From contig JAIXRD010000352.1 in the NCBI GenBank assembly GCA_027485365.1, forward strand, positions 1-18,202: a stretch of 18,202 nucleotides of DNA. The letters are read 5' to 3'. The stretch's first letter is position 1. The number at the start of each line of letters is the position of its first letter. Shown here in pieces: positions 1 through 6,457 of this stretch. This DNA comes from Cryomorphaceae bacterium. GTDB taxonomy: Bacteria; Bacteroidota; Bacteroidia; Flavobacteriales_D; Crocinitomicaceae. Below the pieces are notes generated by a model. That model searched no databases. It worked only from the letters and a program-made list of their open reading frames with translations, and was not told the DNA's origin. Position numbers and translations under genes: made by a program.

Positions 1-7
1 ATTTATA

Positions 8-493
8 CTACCGCAAACACTTAAAATAATCAAAAGGCTCTAGGCAAACTTGGCATTGATAATGCGCCTTGCATGCTGTGCTGCCAAATTGACTTATCAG
101 CTTCGTATTCGTTTCTTTGCATTTCGGACAAGGCACAACGGGCGGTTTACTAAACAATACACTTTTGTCAACCTCATCTACTGGTGGAGCTATCCCGTAT
201 GCTTCAAGCTTTCGTTTGCCTTCTTCAGTAATCCAATCGGTAGTCCATGCCGGGGAAAGCGAAGAATTTATGGTGAATTGGGTGATTCCATTCGCGTTCA
301 AAACCTTTGCGATTTCTTCTTCTATGGTAATCATAGCAGGACACCCACTGTAGGTCGGAGTAATATCGATTACCCAACCATCCGTAGATAATGTAACCGC
401 TCGTAAAATCCCTAAATCCCTTATTGATAATACTGGAATTTCAGGATCTTTAACCGCGTCTAATAGGGTGAGAAGTTCTTCCTTGCTTACCAT
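8..493 (-). CDS. paaD: PaaD: DUF59/MIP18-family maturation factor of the phenylacetyl-CoA epoxidase
   Basis: Small accessory protein of the phenylacetate pathway, 161 residues. The N-terminal half (about 5-100) is a DUF59/MIP18 domain with DPEIP at residues 16-20 and the SGCP motif holding Cys51. The C-terminal third is a cysteine-rich, zinc-ribbon-like module with pairs C122-x2-C125 and C147-x2-C150 plus C141 and C159. This two-part layout is typical of PaaD (also called PaaJ). The family is not part of the catalytic complex; it is thought to assist Fe-S cluster or metal assembly, probably for PaaE. Its ATG (491-493) lies inside the end of paaC, overlapping by 7 bases, so the two are probably translationally coupled. 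It is the last paa gene visible on this strand. Only seven bases remain to the window edge, so I cannot tell whether the operon continues. Confidence 0.93.
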   Translation of the reverse strand: MVSKEELLTLLDAVKDPEIPVLSIRDLGILRAVTLSTDGWVIDITPTYSGCPAMITIEEEIAKVLNANGITQFTINSSLSPAWTTDWITEEGKRKLEAYGIAPPVDEVDKSVLFSKPPVVPCPKCKETNTKLISQFGSTACKAHYQCQVCLEPFDYFKCLR

Positions 494-1236
494 TGCATAT
501 TGGGATAAACCCGCTGCATATATTGAAGTTGAGCTAACAGGAAGCCCATATATTCTGAATGACGTCCTTGCCTACCTGCGCCAAAAAACCCTTGATTCTC
601 AGGTAACTTGAGCGTTGCGATGTTTAATATCGAAAGGACATGTTCCATCCAAAGCGGTTTTAAGTCTTTTAAATTAGGAATAACCCCGGCATTTGCCAAT
701 TGAATTTCTGTTTCATCCATATAAAACAACTCATCGGTGTATCGCCACAAATCCAGAATTGCGAACTGCGCACGCTCCTTTGAAAGTTCCGTTCCATCTC
801 CCAAACGAATAACCCATTCGGAGGAATGCTTTAAATGATAGCGCGTTTCTTTGAGTGATTTTTCAGCGATCGCGGCAATTTGCGCATCCGATGAGGTCAA
901 TAAATGTTCAAATAATAATTTACGATACACATCAAAGAAAAATTGACGAACTAAGGTGTCTGCAAAATTTCCATTGGGCTGTTCAACTAAAATCGCATTC
1001 AAATATTGATGTTCTAGGCGTAGAAATGCCAATGCATCCGCATCTCTTCCTTTACCTTCCAGTTGCGCCGCATAGGTATATATGTTGGTTGCTTGACCAA
1101 TTAAATCCAATGAAATATTCGTTAGCGCGATGTCTTCTTCCAGAATTGGGCCATGACCGCACAATTCAGCCAAGCGCTGACCTAGAATCAAACTATCATC
1201 TCCAATCCGTAATAAAAACTTATAGGTGTGTTCCAT
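487..1236 (-). CDS. paaC: PaaC: structural subunit of phenylacetyl-CoA 1,2-epoxidase
   Basis: 249-residue ferritin-like helical protein. In this family PaaC pairs with PaaA as the non-catalytic partner in the PaaABC oxygenase core, which turns phenylacetyl-CoA into its 1,2-epoxide in the cytoplasm. Recognisable stretches are the N-terminal LAELCGHGPILEEDIAL region (residues 22-38), which leads into a DLIGQA helix, the helix around YRKLLFEHLL (about 104-113), ETRYHLKHSSEW (about 130-141) and a C-terminal QGRHSEYMGF helix, all usual for PaaC. Length matches the family (about 250). The ATG at 1234-1236 follows the paaB stop by two bases, and its own stop overlaps the paaD start, so A-B-C-D look like one polycistronic unit. 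No truncation or frameshift is visible. Confidence 0.94.
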   Translation of the reverse strand: MEHTYKFLLRIGDDSLILGQRLAELCGHGPILEEDIALTNISLDLIGQATNIYTYAAQLEGKGRDADALAFLRLEHQYLNAILVEQPNGNFADTLVRQFFFDVYRKLLFEHLLTSSDAQIAAIAEKSLKETRYHLKHSSEWVIRLGDGTELSKERAQFAILDLWRYTDELFYMDETEIQLANAGVIPNLKDLKPLWMEHVLSILNIATLKLPENQGFFGAGRQGRHSEYMGFLLAQLQYMQRVYPNMQW

Positions 1237-1238
1237 AA

Positions 1239-1526
1239 TTACATGTGTTCAATGCCATCCGGCAAGTCATAAAATGTGGGATGACGATACACTTTTGAAT
1301 CTGAAGGCTCAAAATACGCCTCAGAATCTGCGGGATCTGAAGCCGTAATGAGTGCCGATTGTACAACCCAAATTGAAATCCCTTCGGATCTTCTGGTATA
1401 CACATCACGTGCATTTTGTAAGGCCATTTCTGCATCTGGGGCTCTTAGGCTTCCAACATGTTTGTGATTAAGTCCTTGTTTGCTACGTATAAAAACTTCC
1501 CATAGCGGCCATTCGTTCGTTGACAT
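1239..1526 (-). CDS. paaB: PaaB: small subunit of phenylacetyl-CoA 1,2-epoxidase
   Basis: 95-residue protein of the PaaB family, the small subunit that bridges or stabilises PaaAC assemblies in the phenylacetyl-CoA epoxidase. Family landmarks are WPLWEVFIRSKQGL near the start (residues 6-19), the HVGSLRAPDAEMAL segment (residues 23-36), EGISIWVV in the middle and YRHPTFYDLP near the end. Length is normal (about 95). It sits between paaA (20 bases upstream) and paaC (2 bases downstream) on the minus strand, the canonical paaABC order. It lacks obvious catalytic residues, as expected. Confidence 0.95.
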   Translation of the reverse strand: MSTNEWPLWEVFIRSKQGLNHKHVGSLRAPDAEMALQNARDVYTRRSEGISIWVVQSALITASDPADSEAYFEPSDSKVYRHPTFYDLPDGIEHM

Positions 1527-1546
1527 GGTATGAAATTTAGATTGTA

Positions 1547-2482
1547 TTAAGATTTATGTTTTTTTGCATAGGCCATGGCGGCTTCCCTAACCCATTCCCC
1601 CTCTTCTTTCGCTTTCACTCTGGCTTCAATGCGTTCTTTATTACAAGGACCATTCCCTCCAACTACTTGCCAAAATTCTTCCCAATCAATTGCTCCAAAA
1701 TCATAGTGACCACGGGCTTCATTCCAAACCAAGTTTGGATCTGGGATTTTCAACCCGATTAACTCTGCTTGTGGCACGGAGGCGTCTACAAAGGATTGGC
1801 GAAGCTCATCATTGGTATGTCGTTTAATTCGCCACCTCATGGATTGTTCGGTATGCTTAGACTCTGCATCGCTCGGGCCAAACATCATTAACGCCGGCCA
1901 CCAAAAACGATTCATCGCATCTTGAGCCATTTCACGCTGTGCTTCCGTTCCATTCATTAGGGTGGTCATGATTTCATACCCTTGTCGTTGGTGGAACGAT
2001 TCTTCTTTACAGATTTTAACCATGGCACGGGCATAAGGACCATACGATGTTCTGCATAAAGCCACTTGATTCATAATGGCTGCACCATCCACTAACCAGC
2101 CAATCGCACCAATATCTGCCCACGTTAAGGTTGGGTAATTAAAAATCGAAGAGTACTTAACTTTTCCTGAATGCAAGTCGTCTATCGTATCCTCCCTACT
2201 CACACCCAAGGTTTCGGTCGCAGAATACAAGTATAAGCCATGTCCTGCCTCGTCTTGTACTTTAGCCAACAAGACCGCTTTTCTTCGCAGCGAAGGGGCT
2301 CGGGTTATCCAATTTCCTTCGGGTAACATACCTACGATTTCACTGTGCGCATGCTGTGAAATCTGACGAATTAAGGTTTTTCGATAGGTGTCTGGCATCC
2401 AATCATTGGGTTCAATCTTAATATCCGCATCAATTTTTGCTTGAAATTTTTCTGCTAATTTGTCTTGCGTTTGTGTTTCCAT
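1547..2482 (-). CDS. paaA: PaaA: catalytic diiron subunit of phenylacetyl-CoA 1,2-epoxidase
   Basis: 311-residue catalytic subunit of the ring-epoxidising monooxygenase. It is a ferritin-like four-helix protein whose carboxylate and histidine ligands hold two irons. Residues E48, E78, H81 (DEAGH), D132, E161 and H164 (EESFH) are spaced exactly as the ligand set I recall for E. coli PaaA (E42, E72, H75, D126, E155, H158; a constant offset of six), so it should be active. The open frame extends three codons upstream to a TTG at 2489-2491. I prefer the ATG at 2480-2482, which is preceded by GGAAG and leaves a short leader after the TAnnTTTG box at 2500-2507. First gene of the leftward paaABCD operon, divergent from the paaE genes. 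Confidence 0.95.
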   Translation of the reverse strand: METQTQDKLAEKFQAKIDADIKIEPNDWMPDTYRKTLIRQISQHAHSEIVGMLPEGNWITRAPSLRRKAVLLAKVQDEAGHGLYLYSATETLGVSREDTIDDLHSGKVKYSSIFNYPTLTWADIGAIGWLVDGAAIMNQVALCRTSYGPYARAMVKICKEESFHQRQGYEIMTTLMNGTEAQREMAQDAMNRFWWPALMMFGPSDAESKHTEQSMRWRIKRHTNDELRQSFVDASVPQAELIGLKIPDPNLVWNEARGHYDFGAIDWEEFWQVVGGNGPCNKERIEARVKAKEEGEWVREAAMAYAKKHKS

Positions 2483-2499
2483 ATCTTCCAATTATTATA

Positions 2500-2507
2500 C
2501 AAATATA
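2500..2507 (-). promoter_or_regulatory. Putative -7 promoter element for paaABCD
   Basis: On the minus strand this reads TATATTTG, an exact fit to the Bacteroidota sigma-factor -7 consensus TAnnTTTG. It lies 17 bases before the chosen paaA ATG, predicting transcription starting roughly 8-14 bases before that codon. No clear TTG -33 element is visible at the usual spacing. Inference from pattern and position only. Confidence 0.55.
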
Positions 2508-2539
2508 CTCAAATCAAATCCTAAAAAAATGGGTAAAAG

Positions 2540-2553
2540 TCCGACCGTTCGGA
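2540..2553. promoter_or_regulatory. Inverted repeat, candidate TetR-type operator between paaA and paaE
   Basis: TCCGACCGTTCGGA has perfect 5-bp arms (TCCGA/TCGGA) around a 4-bp centre, with further scattered symmetry on both sides. It sits in the middle of the 137-base divergent intergenic region, about 33 bp upstream of the paaA -7 box and 42 bp upstream of the paaE -7 box. Phenylacetate genes in other bacteria are often controlled by TetR-family PaaR or GntR-family PaaX repressors that release their operators when phenylacetyl-CoA binds. The minus-strand reading contains CGAACGGTCG, resembling half of the Thermus PaaR site as I remember it. No regulator gene is in the window, so the binding protein is unknown. 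Confidence 0.45.
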
Positions 2554-2594
2554 ATCTTATTTTTTATATGAACAAGAGTTCGATTTGAATTGTT

Positions 2595-2602
2595 TAATTT
2601 TG
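2595..2602 (+). promoter_or_regulatory. Putative -7 promoter element for the paaE-paaE-SDR unit
   Basis: TAATTTTG matches the Bacteroidota TAnnTTTG -7 consensus exactly and ends 17 bases before the chosen ATG at 2620, the same distance as on the paaA side. A TTG in frame at 2590 precedes this box, so it would not be transcribed from here; this supports the ATG start. No convincing -33 TTG was found. Confidence 0.5.
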
Positions 2603-2619
2603 ACCACACAACAAGTCGA

Positions 2620-3687
2620 ATGTCATTTAAATTTCATACCGTACAAATTGCATCAATCCGTTCATTAACGGAAGATTCTGCGGAAATTTCCCTACAAATT
2701 CCTGCTGAAATTAATGCTGCATTTAGCTTTTATGCTGGACAGTACCTCACCTTTAAAACACAAATTAATGGGGAGGAAATCAGACGCTCGTATTCGTTAT
2801 GCAGTGCTCCTTATGAGGGTGTTTACCAAGTGGGGATCAAACGAGTTAATCACGGTGTTTTTTCAAACTATGCGCTTGATAAACTAGCTGTTGGGGATTC
2901 CATTGAGGTCATGCCTCCAGCGGGAAATTTCAAATACCATACAAATCCATCGGCAAAGAACAATATTGTATTGTTTGCTGCCGGAAGTGGCATTACACCG
3001 ATTCTTTCGATTGCTAAAGCGATTTTACATGAAGAACCCCATTCTACAGTGACTTTATTCTTCGGAAATAAAGGTTTTTCGAAAGTAATGTTTGCAGAAG
3101 AACTGGAACAACTTAAAAACAACTACCTGACGCGCTTTCGTCTTTTTCATGTATTTAGTCAAGAAAGCCAAGGCATTCCGATTCAGAAAGGTCGCATTGA
3201 TAATGAACGATTAATCGCATTGCATCGTGCGTTTTTATCTCACGATACCATAGACGGCGTGTATGTGTGTGGTCCAGAAGAGATGATTCTTAGCGTGAAA
3301 AACTTTTTTGAAGAAAAGGGATTGGCTGCTGCTCAAATCCATTTTGAATTATTCCATGCTGGAAATTCAACGAAGACAAATGCCACTGAGGAAGTAAGAA
3401 AGATCAGCACATGTGAAGTTGAACTAATTATTGACGACGACTTAATTTCCTTTCAAATGGAGGCGTCGGATAAAAATTTATTAGACGCCGCTCAACGTGC
3501 CGGAGCCGACGTACCGTTCGCATGTAAAGGCGGTGTATGTTGCACCTGTAAAGCCAAGATATTAGAAGGAGAAGCCGAAATGTTAGTAAATTATGCCCTA
3601 GAGCCTGAGGAGGTGGAAAGGGGGTATGTATTGACCTGTCAAGCCATACCAACTAGTAATAAAATAACCATCTCATTTGACGAATAA
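2620..3687 (+). CDS. paaE: PaaE: ferredoxin-NADP reductase-type electron donor of phenylacetyl-CoA epoxidase (first copy)
   Basis: 355 residues, close to E. coli PaaE (about 356). Domain order is that of class IA-like oxidoreductases: an FAD-binding barrel with RRSYS (55-59); an NAD(P)-binding domain with AAGSGITP (120-127) and CGPEEM (217-222); then a C-terminal plant-type [2Fe-2S] ferredoxin with C302-x4-C307-x2-C310-x29-C340. It would pass electrons from NADPH through FAD and the iron-sulfur cluster to the PaaA diiron centre. A further cysteine sits beside the second ligand (C307-C308). The ATG at 2620 is chosen over a TTG ten codons upstream because the promoter box lies between them. It is followed after one base by a second PaaE-like gene. 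By length and motifs this copy is the better candidate for the true PaaE. Confidence 0.93.
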   Translation: MSFKFHTVQIASIRSLTEDSAEISLQIPAEINAAFSFYAGQYLTFKTQINGEEIRRSYSLCSAPYEGVYQVGIKRVNHGVFSNYALDKLAVGDSIEVMPPAGNFKYHTNPSAKNNIVLFAAGSGITPILSIAKAILHEEPHSTVTLFFGNKGFSKVMFAEELEQLKNNYLTRFRLFHVFSQESQGIPIQKGRIDNERLIALHRAFLSHDTIDGVYVCGPEEMILSVKNFFEEKGLAAAQIHFELFHAGNSTKTNATEEVRKISTCEVELIIDDDLISFQMEASDKNLLDAAQRAGADVPFACKGGVCCTCKAKILEGEAEMLVNYALEPEEVERGYVLTCQAIPTSNKITISFDE

Positions 3688-3688
3688 C

Positions 3689-4732
3689 ATGGGGATATTT
3701 TCATTTTTAACCGGGAGTAAATCCTTGCAGTGGGCGACATTAACGATTACAGAAAAAGAACATCTTTCTGATGATTTTGTAGTATTAACCCTAGAGAAAA
3801 ACAGTAAAGATTCATTCAATACCCAGTTCACACCCGGGCAGTATGTTACCTTAGAAATTGACATTAAAGGGGTTCACATACGAAGGTCATATTCCATTTG
3901 CGGGAAATCCGAAAATGGTTTCAAAATTGGCGTAAAACGAATTGAAGGCGGTCAGATGTCGCCTTTTTTGCATGACCAAACGATTAAAGGGAGTACGATT
4001 AAAGTGCATATCCCCGAGGGAAGTTTTGTTTTGAATGGCGAGCAAAACATTTGTGCCTTCGTTGCAGGAAGTGGAATAACACCCGTTGCATCAATGATTG
4101 AGGCCTTTACCCCAGGAAAAAGTTTCAGGGTATTTTTTGGTGTTAAACGTGTAAGCGACATCGTGTTTAAACCCCTTCTTGATTCGGTAAAATCCACTGT
4201 TTATTTAAGTCAGGAAACTCAAGATGGATATAAGCATGGGCGATTAGATTACAACGCCTTAATGGAAGAATTAAAGTCCGATTTAACGCTGCTACAATCT
4301 GATGTTTATTTATTGTGTGGACCTGTTGAATTCATGCAAGAAATTGAACGCGGGTTATTGTTTTTTGGGGTACCTGAAACAAAGATAAAACGAGAGTATT
4401 TTACACCTCCGAAAAAAGAACCCACCAAAGAAAACGCAAATAAAATCAATGGTCCGGTAGCTATTACCGCAACCTTGGATGGTCAAACTCATGAATTCAC
4501 TTTTCAAGCCGGAAAGAAAACCTTATTAGAAGGACTAGAGGAACAACGTTTAGATCCTCCATATTCTTGCCGAGGCGGTGTCTGCAGTTCATGTAGAGCA
4601 AAAATTACTTCGGGTAAGGTGAGTATGCGCCAAAATTATACCTTAACAGACAAAGAAGTTGCTGAAGGATACATATTAACCTGCCAATCCGATCCGTGTT
4701 CTGAAACTGTAAGCATTACGTTTGATGAATAA
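3689..4732 (+). CDS. Second PaaE-like FAD/NAD(P)/[2Fe-2S] reductase, tandem to the first
   Basis: 347-residue protein with the same three-domain plan as its neighbour: FAD motif RRSYS (65-69), NAD(P) motif VAGSGITP (125-132), CGPVEF (210-215), and plant-type [2Fe-2S] cysteines C294, C299, C302 and C332 at identical spacing. All cofactor motifs are intact, so it is not a decaying copy. It differs clearly from the first gene in the linker before the ferredoxin domain (lysine/proline-rich, about 237-255) and in overall sequence, so the duplication looks old, or the gene was acquired separately. The ATG lies one base after the preceding stop; an upstream in-frame TTG would sit inside the previous gene. 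Possible roles are an alternative electron donor for PaaABC or a donor to another oxygenase. Family assignment is firm, the specific partner is inference. Confidence 0.88.
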   Translation: MGIFSFLTGSKSLQWATLTITEKEHLSDDFVVLTLEKNSKDSFNTQFTPGQYVTLEIDIKGVHIRRSYSICGKSENGFKIGVKRIEGGQMSPFLHDQTIKGSTIKVHIPEGSFVLNGEQNICAFVAGSGITPVASMIEAFTPGKSFRVFFGVKRVSDIVFKPLLDSVKSTVYLSQETQDGYKHGRLDYNALMEELKSDLTLLQSDVYLLCGPVEFMQEIERGLLFFGVPETKIKREYFTPPKKEPTKENANKINGPVAITATLDGQTHEFTFQAGKKTLLEGLEEQRLDPPYSCRGGVCSSCRAKITSGKVSMRQNYTLTDKEVAEGYILTCQSDPCSETVSITFDE

Positions 4733-5414
4733 GTGTATTGTAGTTTGCGGGACGTCAAGAGGTATCGGAAAAGCAATTCTTTCCTATTTATCTAAGGACC
4801 CCCAGCTGCACATCGTTGGACTCAGTCGAAACGTAAGGGAGTTAACAGAAATTTATAAGGGGAATAAACACGTTACCGTACTGCCTTTTGATTTGTCTTT
4901 ACCGGTTGATGCTCAGTTAAAAGAGCACTTTACGGGAATTACAGAAGTTCACGGATTGATTAATAACGCTGGATATTTGGAACAGGGTACGGCAGAAACA
5001 CTCTCCATTGAAGCCTACCATCGATGCATGCAAACTAATTTTTTCGGTCCAGTGGCATTAATTCAATGGCTATTTCCGCTACTCAACGCAGGTAAAGCTC
5101 ATGTGGTGAATATTAGTACGATGGGAGCCTTTCAAGGAAGTGTTAAATTTCCGGGGCTATCTGCCTATGCGGCGTCCAAAGCAGCAATCACAAATTTCAC
5201 GGAAGTTTTTGCTGAAGAACAAAAAGATACTGGAATTCGAATGAACTGTTTATGTTTAGGAGCGGTCAATACGGAAATGTTACGAGATGCTTTTCCAGGA
5301 TATGTTGCCCCTGTTAGCGCAGAAGAAATGGGTGCGTACATTGCAGAATTCACCCTACGAAGCGGCCTTGTATTTAATGGGAAAATCCTTCCTGTATCTT
5401 CGAGCACACCCTAA
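4725..5414 (+). CDS. Short-chain dehydrogenase/reductase (SDR) coupled to the paaE genes
   Basis: 229-residue classical SDR. It has a Rossmann nucleotide-binding motif GTSRGIG (9-15), NNAG (80-83), the structural Asn105, and the catalytic set S131, Y148 and K152 (YxxxK within AYAASK). It should use NAD(H) or NADP(H) to interconvert a carbonyl and an alcohol in the cytoplasm. The substrate cannot be read from sequence. Its ATG overlaps the last 8 bases of the second paaE, which implies translational coupling and a link to phenylacetate catabolism, for example acting on a hydroxyacyl-CoA, an aldehyde or a side product. It is not one of the standard Paa proteins. The start is ATG 4725, one codon after a TTG that opens the longest frame. 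A 10-bp palindrome includes the stop codon but looks incidental. Confidence 0.85.
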   Translation: MNKCIVVCGTSRGIGKAILSYLSKDPQLHIVGLSRNVRELTEIYKGNKHVTVLPFDLSLPVDAQLKEHFTGITEVHGLINNAGYLEQGTAETLSIEAYHRCMQTNFFGPVALIQWLFPLLNAGKAHVVNISTMGAFQGSVKFPGLSAYAASKAAITNFTEVFAEEQKDTGIRMNCLCLGAVNTEMLRDAFPGYVAPVSAEEMGAYIAEFTLRSGLVFNGKILPVSSSTP

Positions 5415-5440
5415 GCGCTTAATGTCTTTGATTTAATTGG

Positions 5441-5448
5441 CATTTTTG
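5441..5448 (+). promoter_or_regulatory. Weak -7-like element before the PorP/SprF gene
   Basis: CATTTTTG differs from TAnnTTTG only at the first base and ends 10 bases before the ATG at 5459. No matching -33 element is seen. The 44-base gap after the dehydrogenase makes a new promoter plausible, but read-through from the paaE unit is also possible. Confidence 0.25.
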
Positions 5449-5458
5449 ATACATTTAC

Positions 5459-6457
5459 ATGGTGAATCGAATCGTTGTACTTATTGTGTTAATGGCTAAT
5501 TTCATTGGGTATGGACAGGACATACATTGGTCTCAATTCAACGACAATCCCATCTTTCAAAATCCCGCAAATACCGGTGAGTTTAATGGGGATACTCGAT
5601 TTATTGGAAATTTCAGGGATCAATGGCGCAGTGTTTCTGTTCCATTTCAAACGTTCAATGTTTGTATCGATCGAAAATCAAAGCATTTTAATTACGGGTT
5701 GTTAATGTTTCATGATCAAGCAGGCGATGGCAAGCTCAAAACCATTGAAGCCATGGTTACCTTATCAAAAACCTTCAAATTAACCTCCGACTCCGTTCAT
5801 ATTCTCACGGGTGGAATTAACCTAGGAATTAATCATAGGCAAGTAAATACAGATGCATTCTATTTTGATTCACAATACAATGGGTACATATTTAATCCCT
5901 TATTGCCGACCAATGAAATCTTTCAAACCGACCGTAAAACCAATGCCAATATTGGATTAGGCGCACAATATGGTTGGAATCTTTCTTCTCGACATTACCT
6001 TAAAATCGGATTAAGCGCATTTAATTTAAATCAACCGAATCAAGGATTTTATCAGGATGTAATCAAACGAGACCTGCGATGGGTTTGGCAAGTTAAATAC
6101 AGCCAAGCACTCAATGCACGCTGGGATATCTTGCCTTCCCTGCAATATTCAAAACAGGGTACCTATGATGAGGTGATGCTGGGAAGTTCTGTTCGTTACT
6201 ATTTGCCGGGAAGTGACCGAAATTATATACACAAAGCCCTTTTAGCAGGTGTGTGGTCGCGCGCCCGAGATGCACAAATTTTGTCGGTTGGTTGTGAATA
6301 CAAGGATTGGTTTGTTGGCTTGAGTTATGACATAAATACCTCAAAGTTAGTTCCAGCAAGCAAGGCGCGTGGAGGCTTTGAAATTGCCGTTCGTTATATC
6401 ATGTATCGTTTTAAACCAAAGCGAATCGATCATCGCGTATGCCCAGACTTTATTTAA
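5459..6457 (+). CDS. PorP/SprF family type IX secretion-associated outer-membrane protein
   Basis: 332 residues starting with a signal peptide (hydrophobic run at about 5-18, likely cut just before QDIHWSQF). The following stretch, with WSQFNDNPIFQNPANTG and then FRDQWRSV, is the characteristic N-terminus of the PorP/SprF family. The rest alternates polar and aromatic residues as in an outer-membrane beta-barrel. In Flavobacterium, SprF is needed for surface delivery of the adhesin SprB, and other members are encoded next to secreted proteins with type B sorting domains. Here the partner is instead a downstream TPR/PD40/OmpA-like gene that starts 19 bases before this stop. No large adhesin gene is adjacent. 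An imperfect -7-like box (CATTTTTG) ends 10 bases before the ATG. Confidence 0.9.
   Translation: MVNRIVVLIVLMANFIGYGQDIHWSQFNDNPIFQNPANTGEFNGDTRFIGNFRDQWRSVSVPFQTFNVCIDRKSKHFNYGLLMFHDQAGDGKLKTIEAMVTLSKTFKLTSDSVHILTGGINLGINHRQVNTDAFYFDSQYNGYIFNPLLPTNEIFQTDRKTNANIGLGAQYGWNLSSRHYLKIGLSAFNLNQPNQGFYQDVIKRDLRWVWQVKYSQALNARWDILPSLQYSKQGTYDEVMLGSSVRYYLPGSDRNYIHKALLAGVWSRARDAQILSVGCEYKDWFVGLSYDINTSKLVPASKARGGFEIAVRYIMYRFKPKRIDHRVCPDFI

Noticed and set aside
855..1238. 127-codon open frame on the plus strand across paaC
   Set aside because: It is wholly antisense to a firmly identified gene, with no family resemblance or start signal. The same applies to other antisense frames over paaA, paaD, greA and the large T9SS gene.
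2483..2491. Upstream TTG start for paaA, and similar TTG starts for both paaE genes, the SDR and greA
   Set aside because: Each is an extension of the open frame only. An internal ATG gives the normal family N-terminus, and in the first paaE the promoter box lies downstream of the TTG.
5412..5421. 10-bp perfect palindrome TAAGCGCTTA at the end of the SDR gene
   Set aside because: It has no loop to form a hairpin, no T tract follows, and it includes the stop codon. Nothing links it to a regulator.
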